This document shows, in pieces, positions 1-8,434 of a stretch of 19,861 nt of DNA; within the stretch, counting starts at the first letter, position 1; each line of letters begins with the position of its first letter. Source of the DNA: Desulfobacterales bacterium (GTDB taxonomy: Bacteria > Desulfobacterota > Desulfobacteria > Desulfobacterales > Desulfobacteraceae); contig JAKSBM010000826.1 in the NCBI GenBank assembly GCA_022361135.1, positions 1 through 19,861 on the forward strand. The letters are read 5' to 3'. The notes beneath the pieces are model-generated. The model saw nothing but the letters and a program-made list of their open reading frames with translations. It ran no database searches and was not told where the DNA came from. The translations under genes and the position numbers were made by a program.

Positions 1-1141
1 CATTGTCGTATCCGGAAACCGGAGCCAGGTATTTCACCAGCTGGGAAATTCGCTGAACCTTGTCATGGACAGAGCCCAGTTTTTCATGGAAGGTGACTTT
101 TTTCAGCTTTTCAGCAAAGTCGTCCAGGCTGGATTCCAAATCGGTTTCATAGAAGAATTTGGCATCGGAAAGACGGGCACGGAGGACCTTTTCATGTCCC
201 CGTTTTACCACGTCCATGTCCCGGGCCTGGGTATTGTTCACGGCCACGAACAGGGGCTTGAGGTTCTGGTTTTCGTCCACCAGGGCAAAGTATTTCTGGT
301 GTTCCCGCATGGCGGTGATCAACACCTCATCCGGTACAGCCAGGAATTCTTCATCAAAGGAACCCACCACGGGATAGGGCCATTCAACCAAGTTGGTTAC
401 AATGTCCAGAAGGCCGGGATCATCCAGGACAACAGCATTGTTTTCCTTGGCCAGGGCATGGACGGCCTGGGAAAGGATTTCCTTTCTCTTTTCAATCTCG
501 GGCATGATGCCGACCTTTTCGGCAACGGCCACATAGTCATCGGCCGTGGGCACCACATAGCGCCCCGGATTCATGAAGGGATGGCCGAAAATTTCATTAC
601 CGGACTTGATGTCCCCAATGGTGAAATCCAGAACCTGGTCCCCCAGAAGTCCCAGCAGGGAGGTGATGGGCCGTGCAAAGGAGATGCTCAGGCTGCCCCA
701 GCGCATGCTCTTGGGAAAGGGCATGGCCAGGATCTGTTTTTCCATCATGGCTTCGATGATGGATGCGGCGGATTCGCAGCTTTCCTCCACCGTGGCGGTG
801 AGGTAACGTCCCTTGCCCGTGTCGGTGAGCTGCAGCTCGTCAATGGACACCCCGGCTTTTTCAGCAAATTTCTGGGCGGCAATGGTGGGATTGCCGTCGC
901 CGTCATAGGCCACCTTTTCCGGGGGACCGGTGAGGGTCGTGGTCTGGGCTTCCTGGGCATCGGCAACATTTTCAATGACCAGGGCCAGGTGACGGGGGGT
1001 TCCCAGGATACGGGCATCACCATGGGCAATGCGGGCCTTTGTAAGGGCTTTGGACATGTTCTGCTTCAAGGCGGTCAAGGCGGGAACAATGTATCCGGCC
1101 GGGATTTCTTCACAACCGATTTCAATTAAGAGTGTTTTCAT
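1..1141 (-). CDS. glyS: Glycine-tRNA ligase beta subunit (partial, C-terminus beyond window)
   Basis: Beta subunit of the bacterial alpha2beta2 glycyl-tRNA synthetase, which charges tRNA-Gly in the cytoplasm. I translated the minus strand from the ATG at 1141-1139; the frame stays open for 380 codons to the window edge, about 55% of the usual ~690 residues. The N-terminus reads MKTLLIEIGCEEIPAGY, the standard GlyS opening. Further family landmarks are MPFPKSMRWG (~residues 141-150), an EEFLAVPDEVLITAMREHQK block (~268-287) and LSDAKFFYE (~331-339). The start lies 3 bp after the glyQ stop codon, so the two subunits are almost certainly cotranslated from one message. The C-terminal tRNA-binding part cannot be seen. 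Identification is secure. Confidence 0.97.
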   Translation of the reverse strand, partial: MKTLLIEIGCEEIPAGYIVPALTALKQNMSKALTKARIAHGDARILGTPRHLALVIENVADAQEAQTTTLTGPPEKVAYDGDGNPTIAAQKFAEKAGVSIDELQLTDTGKGRYLTATVEESCESAASIIEAMMEKQILAMPFPKSMRWGSLSISFARPITSLLGLLGDQVLDFTIGDIKSGNEIFGHPFMNPGRYVVPTADDYVAVAEKVGIMPEIEKRKEILSQAVHALAKENNAVVLDDPGLLDIVTNLVEWPYPVVGSFDEEFLAVPDEVLITAMREHQKYFALVDENQNLKPLFVAVNNTQARDMDVVKRGHEKVLRARLSDAKFFYETDLESSLDDFAEKLKKVTFHEKLGSVHDKVQRISQLVKYLAPVSGYDN

Positions 1142-1144
1142 GGT

Positions 1145-2026
1145 TTAGGCCCCTTTCTCCTTTTTCAATAGCGGATGTCCCATTTCTTCCCTCTGGGCCA
1201 CATAGGCCTTGGAAGCCATGCGTGCAATGTCCCTCACCCGTTTGATGTAACCGGTTCTTTCGGTGACGCTGATGGCGCCCCGGGCATCCAGCAGGTTAAA
1301 GGTATGGGAACATTTGAGGCAATATTCATAGGTGGGCAGGACCAATCCCTTTTCAAAGGCACGGTTGGCTTCTGCTTCATATTTTTTGAACAGGTCAAAG
1401 AGCATGTCCACGTCGGCCACTTCAAAGTTGTAAGTGGACTGCTCCACTTCCTGCATGTGGTAAACATCACCGTAGTTGATTTCATCGTTCCATTTGAGGT
1501 CGTAGACATTGTCCACGCCCTGGAGGTACATGCAAAGCCGTTCCAATCCATAGGTGAGTTCCACGGGAATGGGATTCATTTCAATGGAACCGGTCATCTG
1601 GAAATAGGTGAACTGGGTGACTTCCATGCCGTCCAGCCAAACTTCCCAACCCAGGCCGGAGGCACCCAGGGTGGGGGATTCCCAGTCATCTTCCACAAAA
1701 CGGATATCGTGTTCCAAAGGATCAATGCCGATGACCTTGAGGGATTCCAGGTAGAGTTCCTGGACGTTGGGCGGAGAGGGTTTCAGCAGAACCTGGTATT
1801 GGTAATAGTGCTGGAGACGGTTGGGGTTTTCACCGTAACGTCCGTCGGTGGGACGTCTGGAGGGCTGCACATAGGCCACTTTCCACGGTTCCGGGCCCAG
1901 GGCCTTGAGCAGGGTGGTGGGATGAAAGGTCCCTGCACCCACTTCCATGTCATAGGATTGGATGAGAACACATCCCTTTTCAGCCCAAAATCGGTTCAGG
2001 TTTAGGATGACATCTTGAAAATTCAT
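1145..2026 (-). CDS. glyQ: Glycine-tRNA ligase alpha subunit
   Basis: Catalytic alpha subunit of the bacterial alpha2beta2 glycyl-tRNA synthetase, which forms glycyl-adenylate. It has 293 residues, the normal length. The N-terminus [19 protein letters not shown] and the block [19 protein letters not shown] (~residues 64-82) are diagnostic of GlyQ. The ATG at 2026 is preceded by GGAG with 4 bases between. Its stop is 3 bp before glyS, and it follows the GHMP kinase gene with a 30-bp gap, so it reads as the penultimate gene of a long leftward operon. No T-box or attenuator is visible in the 30 bp upstream. I see nothing unusual in the protein. Confidence 0.98.
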   Translation of the reverse strand: MNFQDVILNLNRFWAEKGCVLIQSYDMEVGAGTFHPTTLLKALGPEPWKVAYVQPSRRPTDGRYGENPNRLQHYYQYQVLLKPSPPNVQELYLESLKVIGIDPLEHDIRFVEDDWESPTLGASGLGWEVWLDGMEVTQFTYFQMTGSIEMNPIPVELTYGLERLCMYLQGVDNVYDLKWNDEINYGDVYHMQEVEQSTYNFEVADVDMLFDLFKKYEAEANRAFEKGLVLPTYEYCLKCSHTFNLLDARGAISVTERTGYIKRVRDIARMASKAYVAQREEMGHPLLKKEKGA

Positions 2027-2056
2027 ATTACTCCGTTTGTCTATGGATGATGATGG

Positions 2057-3094
2057 TTATAAAATTACAATACCTTTGGAATCTATTTCAGTATCCAGAA
2101 CAGCGGCGTCGTTTACCATGGAAACCACGTCCTGCCATTCCTGTTTAAGTATTTCAATATCATGGGATTTGCCGACGGCCCAGACACATCCGCCGCCTCC
2201 GGCACCTGTGAAACGAGCCCCGCAATTTTTCTGCCATGCCCTTTCAAACAACTTTTTACCGGTCTTGTCAAGGACATCCGGGGTCAATTCCAGGCGAAGC
2301 CGGGTCTCCTGATTCATGAGATGGGCTGCATTACTGAAATCGTTGTCCCCCAGGGCTGTGTGAAATTTTTTTGTGATTTGCACAATTTTTTCAAAATGGG
2401 ATCTGGCATCCCCCTGAATAAAGGCATCAACCCATTGTTTATTCACATTTTTGGAAACATGGGGAATTCCGCAATAGGCCACCAGAATATTGGAATTCAA
2501 CGCAATGACTTCCTCCTCTTTTTCATAAAGGGGAACTCTGTCAAATCCCGGCCCGGTCCGCTCCATCTTCCACTGCCAGAGGTTTACTCCGCCAAAGGCT
2601 GCGGCGGCCTGGTCCTGGACCCCGCAGGGCACACCGGCCACACTGGATTCGATGTAATGGGCCAGCCAGGTGAGATGAAGGGGGTCCACTTCCTTTTCCA
2701 GGGCGGTGAAAATGGCGGCCAATATGGCCACGGCAGCCGAGGATGATCCCCCCAAAGCACTCTTGGGGGGAGAGGTGGACTCAATGTGAATATGAATCCC
2801 GTGGAGGTTAAAATACTGGGCACAGGCAAACATCAGCCCCATGGGGTGATCATAGGGAGCCCGTCCCTGTTCAAACTCGGCGGTTTCAAAGCCCCGGGAG
2901 GAAATCTTCACCCATCCGCTTTTGTGGGGGGAGAGTGTGACATGGGTCCGCATGTCCAGGGCGATGTTAAAGCTGGCCGGTTCCAGGTGGGCCATGGGCA
3001 GATTAAAGGTGGTGATATCCAGGGTCCCGCCGAAATCGATGCGGCAGGGCACGGATGCAGAAATCGTCCGGGTGAGTTTGGTGCTCATGTCCAT
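2057..3094 (-). CDS. GHMP-superfamily sugar kinase (galactokinase/HddA-like)
   Basis: ATP-dependent small-molecule kinase of the GHMP superfamily; the substrate is not recognisable from sequence. It has 345 residues. A substrate-side N-terminal motif lies at ~residues 15-24 (VPCRIDFGGT). The ATP-binding glycine-rich motif PPKSALGGSSSAA is at ~109-121, and the C-terminal motif TGAGGGGCVW is at ~296-305. The overall pattern resembles D-glycero-D-manno-heptose 7-phosphate kinase or galactokinase relatives more than homoserine or mevalonate kinases, but that is only an impression. Two starts are possible: ATG at 3094, or ATG at 3088 two codons on, which forms a classical ATGA overlap with the recO stop. 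It sits between recO and glyQ in one operon, and nearby genes give no metabolic clue. Confidence 0.85.
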   Translation of the reverse strand: MDMSTKLTRTISASVPCRIDFGGTLDITTFNLPMAHLEPASFNIALDMRTHVTLSPHKSGWVKISSRGFETAEFEQGRAPYDHPMGLMFACAQYFNLHGIHIHIESTSPPKSALGGSSSAAVAILAAIFTALEKEVDPLHLTWLAHYIESSVAGVPCGVQDQAAAAFGGVNLWQWKMERTGPGFDRVPLYEKEEEVIALNSNILVAYCGIPHVSKNVNKQWVDAFIQGDARSHFEKIVQITKKFHTALGDNDFSNAAHLMNQETRLRLELTPDVLDKTGKKLFERAWQKNCGARFTGAGGGGCVWAVGKSHDIEILKQEWQDVVSMVNDAAVLDTEIDSKGIVIL

Positions 3095-3870
3095 TGTTCT
3101 TGTCTCAATCGTCTTAAAAATTTCAGACTCCTGAATTCCCGGCCAATGTGGAAGGGAATAAAGGATTCCAACAGGTTTTCAGCTTCCTTCAATGCAAATT
3201 CGGGCAGGCGGATGCGATCGGCCTTATCCATGGGGGTTCCGTTGAGCCAGAATATCTGTTTCAGGGTTCCCTTGGATACCCGGGTGCCGTAGCCTGATCC
3301 CTTCTGGCTACAGCCCGGGCAGAGGATCTTCCCCTCCCGGAAATCAAACCAGACCTTTTTGGACGGGATGCCGTCCAGGGGATTCCGGCAGGCGTCACAG
3401 CAATCCAAATTGGGACTGAAACCGGAAATTCCCATGAACCGAATCTGGAAAAGGATGCTGAGGACTTCCTTTTTAATATCCGACCCATGGAGCATTTCCA
3501 GGGAAAATTTCAGCAGATTGTACAGCTCAAGCTGGGGCTCGCCCTCCTCCACCCAGAGATAGGTCATTTCAACCCAATAGGAGGCATAGGCCGTCCTGTG
3601 GACATCGTACCGGATATTGGCAAAGCCCTGCTCCAATTCGGACTGGTTCAGGAGCATTAAAGAATCCTGCTTCCGCTTTGAACGGGAACATTGGATGTGA
3701 TTCAGGGAAAAAAGATCCAGGGCACCGGAAAAGCGTTGGACACTTTTTTTGGCATTTTTGGCAATGGCCGCAATTTTGCCATGGCTCTGGGTCATGAAGG
3801 TAATGATATAATCATGATCTCCAAACTCAATTTTCCGCAGCAAAATCGCGTCCGAACTGAATCCCGGCAT
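3085..3870 (-). CDS. recO: DNA repair protein RecO
   Basis: Recombination mediator that helps load RecA onto SSB-coated single-stranded DNA together with RecR. At 261 residues the length is typical. The N-terminal OB-fold begins FSSDAILLRKIEFGDHDYIIT and is followed by the GKIAAIAKNAKK segment common to RecO. The C-terminal domain holds a zinc-finger-like pair, CDAC (residues 158-161) and CPGC (184-187). The gene follows mgtE by 18 bp and overlaps the GHMP kinase at its 3' end. The ATG at 3870 is preceded by purine-rich AGGG/AGGGG sequence. Association of recO with glyQS in this orientation is familiar from other deltaproteobacteria, as far as I recall. Confidence 0.94.
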   Translation of the reverse strand: MPGFSSDAILLRKIEFGDHDYIITFMTQSHGKIAAIAKNAKKSVQRFSGALDLFSLNHIQCSRSKRKQDSLMLLNQSELEQGFANIRYDVHRTAYASYWVEMTYLWVEEGEPQLELYNLLKFSLEMLHGSDIKKEVLSILFQIRFMGISGFSPNLDCCDACRNPLDGIPSKKVWFDFREGKILCPGCSQKGSGYGTRVSKGTLKQIFWLNGTPMDKADRIRLPEFALKEAENLLESFIPFHIGREFRSLKFLRRLRQEQWT

Positions 3871-3888
3871 CGGGCCCCTGCCCTCTTT

Positions 3889-5253
3889 TTACAATCCCAG
3901 CATGAGCTGGGCTATCATGAAATAACAATACACGCTGACAATATCGATGGACGTGGTCACAAAGGGCCCCGTGGCCACGGCCGGATCAATGTTGAGTCGC
4001 TCAAAAATCAGGGGAACGGTGGCCCCCACAAAGGCGGCCACGGCCATGGATGAAAGAATGGCCAGGCCGACGGAGACGGAAAGCCCGAATGAGTAGGCTT
4101 CGCCGAATGAATTGACGTTGGCCACAAGTCCGACAATCAATCCATAGATCACACCCAGGAGCAGCCCCGTGGCCAACTCCTTGAAAATGACCTTGGAAAA
4201 ATCATTTAAATTGATACGCCCCGTGGCAATGCCCCGGACCACAATGGTGGAACTCTGGGTCCCGATGTTTCCCCCCATACCCATGATAACGGGGATAAAG
4301 GCAGCCAGGCTGGTGAGCTTGGACAGGGCATGTTCGAATCCACCGATGATGTAAAAGGCAGCCAACCCGCCCAGGCACGACGCCAAAAGCCAGGGAAGAC
4401 GAATCCGGGTTCCCCGGAGTACGGTCTGGGTTTCCACGTATTCCTCACCCACACCGGCCATTTTCAACATGTCCTCCTCCGCGACCTCGTGGAGGATATC
4501 GATGACGTCGTCAACGGTGACAATACCGACGATGCGATTGTCGTCGTCCGTCACGGGAATGGCCAGATAATCGTACCGGGAAACCAGGCGTGCCACCTCT
4601 TCCCGGTCCGTGTAGGTATTCACCGTTACAATGTCCGTGGCCATGAAATCCATCAGGGGTTTGTCCGGATGGACCACCACCAGCTGCCGCAATGAGGAGA
4701 CGCCCACCAGCTTGCCGTAGCTGTCCACGACATAAATATAAAAGGGCATTTCAACATCCAGGTATTCTTCCCGCAATGCTTCGATGACCTGCTGGGCGTT
4801 GACGTCTTCTTCAAGGGCAACAAAATCCGTCACCATGAGACTGCCGGCAGTATCTTCGCCGTAGCTCATGAGCTGCTCTACGTTATCGGATTCCTCCCGC
4901 TGCATCTTGGCCAGAATCTGGTCCGAAAGATCTTCCTCCAGAAGGCTCAAGAGTTCTGCAGCATCATCCGAGGGCAGATGGTCAAAGACCTCCACCAATT
5001 TGTCAAACTCCACAAAATTGACACATTCAAGGAAAAGGTTTTCCTCAATTTCCGAAAATAAAAGGCCAATGTCACCAGGATCGTCAATGAGTTCAAACAG
5101 TTTTTTTCGATTGGAACTGGACAACTCCTTAAATACAATGGAGATGTCAGCCATGTGGGTCTTATTGATAATCTTCACCAGCTGCCGGGTGGCGCCACGG
5201 CGCAAAAGGCGGGTAAAGCTGGTGGTTAGAATTTGAATCTGTTCGTTACGCAT
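3889..5253 (-). CDS. mgtE: Magnesium transporter MgtE
   Basis: Homodimeric inner-membrane Mg2+ channel/transporter. The protein has 454 residues, the usual size. It shows the expected order: a cytoplasmic MgtE_N superhelical domain (~30-130), two CBS domains (~135-255, with DRIVGIVTVDDVIDIL-like segments that sense Mg2+), a linking helix, and about five transmembrane helices from ~287. Family motifs include MGMGGNIGTQSSTIVVRG (~326-343) and the last-helix region DPAVATGPFVTTSIDI near residue 425, which carries the pore-lining aspartates of the family. The ATG at 5253 has AAGGA six bases upstream. It lies inside the operon (29 bp after the surA-like gene), and I see no Mg2+-sensing riboswitch in front of it. 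Confidence 0.96.
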   Translation of the reverse strand: MRNEQIQILTTSFTRLLRRGATRQLVKIINKTHMADISIVFKELSSSNRKKLFELIDDPGDIGLLFSEIEENLFLECVNFVEFDKLVEVFDHLPSDDAAELLSLLEEDLSDQILAKMQREESDNVEQLMSYGEDTAGSLMVTDFVALEEDVNAQQVIEALREEYLDVEMPFYIYVVDSYGKLVGVSSLRQLVVVHPDKPLMDFMATDIVTVNTYTDREEVARLVSRYDYLAIPVTDDDNRIVGIVTVDDVIDILHEVAEEDMLKMAGVGEEYVETQTVLRGTRIRLPWLLASCLGGLAAFYIIGGFEHALSKLTSLAAFIPVIMGMGGNIGTQSSTIVVRGIATGRINLNDFSKVIFKELATGLLLGVIYGLIVGLVANVNSFGEAYSFGLSVSVGLAILSSMAVAAFVGATVPLIFERLNIDPAVATGPFVTTSIDIVSVYCYFMIAQLMLGL

Positions 5254-5282
5254 TGTTTTTCCTTTTCATTAAGCCTACTACA

Positions 5283-6224
5283 TCAGAGCATGAGCTTTAC
5301 ATGGGCATTTTCCTTTAGGGAGGTGATCCATTGTTTAAATTTCTCTTCCACCTGCTTCTTATACAAAACCGACCGGATCTGATCCTGGGCCTGTTCCAGA
5401 TCCTTTCCGTCCACCATGAGGATATCCTCCACATAGATGAGCTGGAATCCCTGGCCCGTGGGGATGATCTCAGACACGTCGCCTTTTTTCAGTCCCTGGA
5501 CCGCATCTTTGATCACATCGCTGAAGTTGTTGATGTCAAAGACGCCCAGTTCTCCACCGTCGCCGGCATTGGATGCCATGGAGAATTCCTTGGCAACGGC
5601 CTTGAAATCGGCACCCTTGGCCAATTTATCCTTCACATCGTCCATGGCCACGGCATCGTCCATGAGGATATTGCAAAGCTTGTGCTTCTGAACCCCTTGG
5701 AACTGGGGCAAATTGTCATCGTAATAGGCTTTTATTTCCCCTTCCGTGACAATGACCTTGGAACGCACAGCCCGGCTGATGAGCATGGACTGAAGGATAT
5801 CCTGGCGAATTTTTTTCCGGTAATCATCGTATTTGATGCCTTCGGATTCCAGGGCATTGATCAGACTGTTCTGGTCCAGTCCGTTGGTTGCCTTGACGTT
5901 TTCAATGGCATCGTCCACATCGGCGTCCAGGACTTTAATATTAAATTTTTCAGCCTCCTGCTGGGTCAGGGTCTGCTCGATGAGCTGCTGGAGGACCTTG
6001 GATTCCATATCCGCCAATGTGGCCTTCTTTTGTTCATCGCTTTGTTCGGATGCTTCAATCTTTTTCCGATAGGGCGCCGTGGCCTGGTTCAACTGGGCCA
6101 GGGTGACAATGTCCTGGTTCACAATGGCCACAATCCGGTCCACAACCTCGGCTGAAACAGGTGCTACAGCCATACAACCTACCAACCCCAACTGCACAAT
6201 CCACAGGATCGCTTTTTTAATCAT
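5283..6224 (-). CDS. SurA/parvulin-type periplasmic peptidyl-prolyl isomerase
   Basis: Envelope chaperone/PPIase that likely helps fold outer-membrane or exported proteins. I chose the ATG at 6224 (MIKKAILWIV) because an AGGA lies 8 bases before it. A longer frame to 6275 would overlap the previous gene by more, and the ATG at 6230 has too short a spacing. The product is then 313 residues. A signal sequence is followed by SurA_N (~28-150, beginning VVDRIVAIVNQDIVTLAQL) and one parvulin PPIC domain (~170-265, ending GFQLIYVEDI). The leader contains LVGC at residues 14-17, a fair lipobox, but also VSA|E at 23-25 for signal peptidase I, so lipidation is undecided. It overlaps the upstream lipoprotein gene by 8 bp. 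Confidence 0.88.
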   Translation of the reverse strand: MIKKAILWIVQLGLVGCMAVAPVSAEVVDRIVAIVNQDIVTLAQLNQATAPYRKKIEASEQSDEQKKATLADMESKVLQQLIEQTLTQQEAEKFNIKVLDADVDDAIENVKATNGLDQNSLINALESEGIKYDDYRKKIRQDILQSMLISRAVRSKVIVTEGEIKAYYDDNLPQFQGVQKHKLCNILMDDAVAMDDVKDKLAKGADFKAVAKEFSMASNAGDGGELGVFDINNFSDVIKDAVQGLKKGDVSEIIPTGQGFQLIYVEDILMVDGKDLEQAQDQIRSVLYKKQVEEKFKQWITSLKENAHVKLML

Positions 6225-6933
6225 TTTCATTTTCCTTTTGGGTTTTGGGTTCCAATAAAAAATGGGTAACCCCATCCCTATTGATCTCCACAGGAATTTT
6301 ATTTTTAAGCCCCATCAGCCACTCCTGGTACTGAATCTGGCTTTTTTCCATACGCAAAGTTTCGATCATGACGGTTTCGTCCTTGATCATTTCACTGGTT
6401 TCAGCATCCTTGGTTTTACCGACATGCTCGTCGTAAAAGGCCTGGATATCCTCTGCTGTGATCTCAATCTGATCCAGCAATTGAACCTGGATCAATTTTT
6501 CAATGGTCATGGACTGCCTGAGTTTTTGTTTCCAAAAAAGATAGGGAATGGCATTTTCCAAAAGCATTTCATCAAAGCTGTCTTCCGGATAATCCTTCCT
6601 AAAGGCGGCCTCGGCTTCGTCCAACTCGGCATCGCTTATCCCGATGCCGGCCTGTTGGGCAGCGGCAAGCAAAATCATCTGCTCGGAAAGTTCAGAGACC
6701 AACTCCATGACCACCCCGTTGTATTCGCCAATCTCTTCTTTGACGGCGTAGGGATATGCAGATAATTTTAAATCCAGTTCACGGGCAAAATCCGCTGCCA
6801 TGACCCGCACCGGACCGGCGGACATGACAGGCGCCTCCGGCGGAGCCTCCACGGCTGTTTCACATCCGAAAAAGATAAGAATCAACCCCAAGCACAACAT
6901 GGCGGTAACCCGCTTAAAACACAGCATCGGCAT
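6217..6933 (-). CDS. SurA_N-like lipoprotein, probable chaperone without a PPIase domain
   Basis: About 238 residues. A hydrophobic leader ends LILIFFGC, giving a candidate lipobox cysteine at ~23. Next comes a proline-rich spacer and then a helical region resembling the SurA/PrsA N-terminal domain: a hydrophobic helix with LSEQMILLAAAQQAGIGISD, then a block with ITAEDIQAFYDEHV. No parvulin core is recognisable, and the product is shorter than SurA. The ATG at 6933 has AGGA nine bases upstream; a TTG at 6936 in the same frame is an alternative start. It overlaps the following surA-like gene by 8 bp, so the two are probably made together and may act as a pair in the periplasm. That partnership is inference. 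Confidence 0.75.
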   Translation of the reverse strand: MPMLCFKRVTAMLCLGLILIFFGCETAVEAPPEAPVMSAGPVRVMAADFARELDLKLSAYPYAVKEEIGEYNGVVMELVSELSEQMILLAAAQQAGIGISDAELDEAEAAFRKDYPEDSFDEMLLENAIPYLFWKQKLRQSMTIEKLIQVQLLDQIEITAEDIQAFYDEHVGKTKDAETSEMIKDETVMIETLRMEKSQIQYQEWLMGLKNKIPVEINRDGVTHFLLEPKTQKENEND

Positions 6934-6989
6934 CAACTTTTATCCTTTCTAAACAATGAACGTACCTATGCCCCTTCAATGGGTTGGAA

Positions 6990-7018
6990 ACATTACCATT
7001 ACATGGAATTTTTCGCAA
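6990..7018 (-). promoter_or_regulatory. Possible promoter for the lipoprotein-to-glyS operon
   Basis: On the minus strand TTGCGA (7018-7013) and TAATGT (6995-6990) are separated by 17 bp, 57 bp ahead of the first gene. The -35 matches 4 of 6 bases and the -10 only 3 of 6, so this is weak. The same 136-bp gap also holds a small CCCCA/TGGGG hairpin (7040-7058) after oppF, without a clear U-tract. Confidence 0.3.
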
Positions 7019-7069
7019 GTCCCTTAACCTGGCCCGACACCCCAAAATTCCAATGGGGACGGGGATCTT

Positions 7070-8032
7070 CTAAAAAAAATGACATGCAGAATAATGATCC
7101 GGCACATGGGCCCGGGGGGCCAGAACAGGCTCTTCTTTTTCACAAATCTCCTTGGCGTGGGGGCAGCGGGTATGAAACCGACATCCCCGGGGCGGATTCT
7201 CCACAGAGGGCACCTCACCGCTTAGAAGAATAGGTTTGGGCGACCGTGTGGGATCGGGTTCGGGAATGGCCGAAAGCAATGCCTGGGTATAAGGATGCCT
7301 GGTTTCACCATAGATGGCCGAGGTGGGCGCAAGCTCCATGATTTTCCCCAGGTACATCACGGCGATTCGATCGGAGATGTGACGCACCACGGAAAGGTCG
7401 TGGGAAATGAAAACATAGGTCAATTTCAGGGTGGACTGGAGTTCCAGCAAAAGATTGAGGATTTTGGATTGAACCGAGACATCCAGGGCCGAGACCGGTT
7501 CGTCGCAGATAATAATTTTCGGAGAAAGACTCACGGCCCGGGCAATGCCGATGCGCTGCCGTTGCCCGCCGGAAAATTCATGGGGAAATTTGGCCAAAGC
7601 ATCCCGGGGCAACCCCACCATGTCCAACAGGCCATGGATTTCCCCTCGCATACCACGCCCCCCCTTTCCAAGGATGCGGTATTTTTCCTCCAGGGCCTGA
7701 CCAATGGTCTGTCTGGGATTCAAGGACTCAAAGGGATCCTGGAAAATCATCTGAAGGGTGCGGGCCAGACGGCGCCTGCCCTGGGCATGCAATTGATCCA
7801 CGGATTTCCCCTCCACCACCACTTCACCCTGGGTGGGGGTATAAAGTCCCATGATGCAACGGCCCAAGGTGGTTTTACCACAACCGGATTCCCCCACGAT
7901 ACCAAGGGTCTCCCCTTCTTCCACAACCAGGGAAACATCATCCACGGCATGGATCCACCCCGTCCGTCGCAAAAAGATGCCACCGGTTACGGGAAAATAT
8001 TTTTTGAGCTGTCGAACTTCTAAAATAGACAT
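7070..8032 (-). CDS. oppF: OppF/DppF-type peptide ABC transporter ATPase
   Basis: Cytoplasmic ATPase subunit of an oligopeptide/dipeptide importer. I chose ATG 8032 (MSILEVRQLKKYF), which matches the family start and has GGAA/AGGA about 10 bases upstream; the open frame continues to 8134 but looks non-conserved. The product has 320 residues. Walker A GESGCGKT is at ~47-54, the signature FSGGQRQR at ~153-160, Walker B IIICDE at ~173-178, and a Cys-containing oligopeptide_C tail follows (RFHTRCPHAKEICEKEEP). The early segment LRRTGWIHAVDDVS is typical of the F-type subunit. Its D-type partner lies 2.1 kb upstream across two unrelated genes, and no permease is present. The substrate is probably a peptide but is unproven. 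Confidence 0.9.
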   Translation of the reverse strand: MSILEVRQLKKYFPVTGGIFLRRTGWIHAVDDVSLVVEEGETLGIVGESGCGKTTLGRCIMGLYTPTQGEVVVEGKSVDQLHAQGRRRLARTLQMIFQDPFESLNPRQTIGQALEEKYRILGKGGRGMRGEIHGLLDMVGLPRDALAKFPHEFSGGQRQRIGIARAVSLSPKIIICDEPVSALDVSVQSKILNLLLELQSTLKLTYVFISHDLSVVRHISDRIAVMYLGKIMELAPTSAIYGETRHPYTQALLSAIPEPDPTRSPKPILLSGEVPSVENPPRGCRFHTRCPHAKEICEKEEPVLAPRAHVPDHYSACHFF

Positions 8033-8098
8033 GTCCAATTCTTCCTTTTCATCCACTGTCCCAGTGCCACGGCCCGGATATTCCATGGCAATTTGACC

Positions 8099-8118
8099 CC
8101 ACACGGTTGAAAGTGTGG
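8099..8118. repeat. Short inverted repeat upstream of oppF
   Basis: CCACAC (8099-8104) and GTGTGG (8113-8118) form a 6-bp perfect dyad with an 8-bp spacer, 67 bp ahead of the oppF start. It could be an operator for oppF, but arms this short also arise by chance. Confidence 0.25.
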
Positions 8119-8209
8119 ATCCCCAAAAAAACATGGGTGTTAAAAATCTTCTGTCCCCACAGATTATCCCCCTTGGGGTGAAATGCCTCCATCTGAATAT
8201 GCCGCATTA

Positions 8210-8249
8210 CAGAATGTCTCAGGATAGATCTTTACAGCTTATCATTCTG
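8210..8249. repeat. Inverted repeat in the oppF/dadA-like divergent region
   Basis: CAGAATG (8210-8216) and CATTCTG (8243-8249) are perfect 7-bp arms about 26 bp apart. The 402-bp divergent region 8033-8434 contains no convincing gene. An open frame 8115-8351 has no ribosome-binding site and no family resemblance. This dyad and the one at 8099-8118 are the only structures I can point to. A poor promoter-like pair, TTGAAA (8348) and TAGGGT 17 bp on, lies closer to the plus-strand gene. Confidence 0.3.
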
Positions 8250-8434
8250 CGCCGTGGAAATCAGTCAACCCCATTTCGTGAAACATCCGGACTTATCAGA
8301 TTCATACAGGGAAAACTGGGCCTTCGCAACCAAAGCCGACTTTTTTGTTGAAATTATTAATAAAGCCCTTTAGGGTATGGGCTTGCTTCACCATGCAACC
8401 GGACCTGAAACAGCGTAAGCATAAGGATGATCAG

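Noticed and set aside
65..1129. 354-codon open frame on the plus strand
   Set aside because: It lies wholly antisense to glyS, whose protein is clearly conserved. Its composition (Gly/His/Phe-rich) is typical of a shadow frame in GC-biased genes.
1175..2005. 276-codon open frame on the plus strand
   Set aside because: Antisense to glyQ; same shadow composition, no ribosome-binding site, no recognisable family.
8115..8351. 78-codon open frame in the oppF/dadA-like divergent region
   Set aside because: No Shine-Dalgarno sequence before any of its ATGs and no family resemblance; more likely non-coding regulatory DNA.
8345..8434. N-terminal extension of the DadA-like protein
   Set aside because: The family begins at the FAD-binding strand a few residues after ATG 8435, which has a good AAGGA site; the upstream part has no conserved features.
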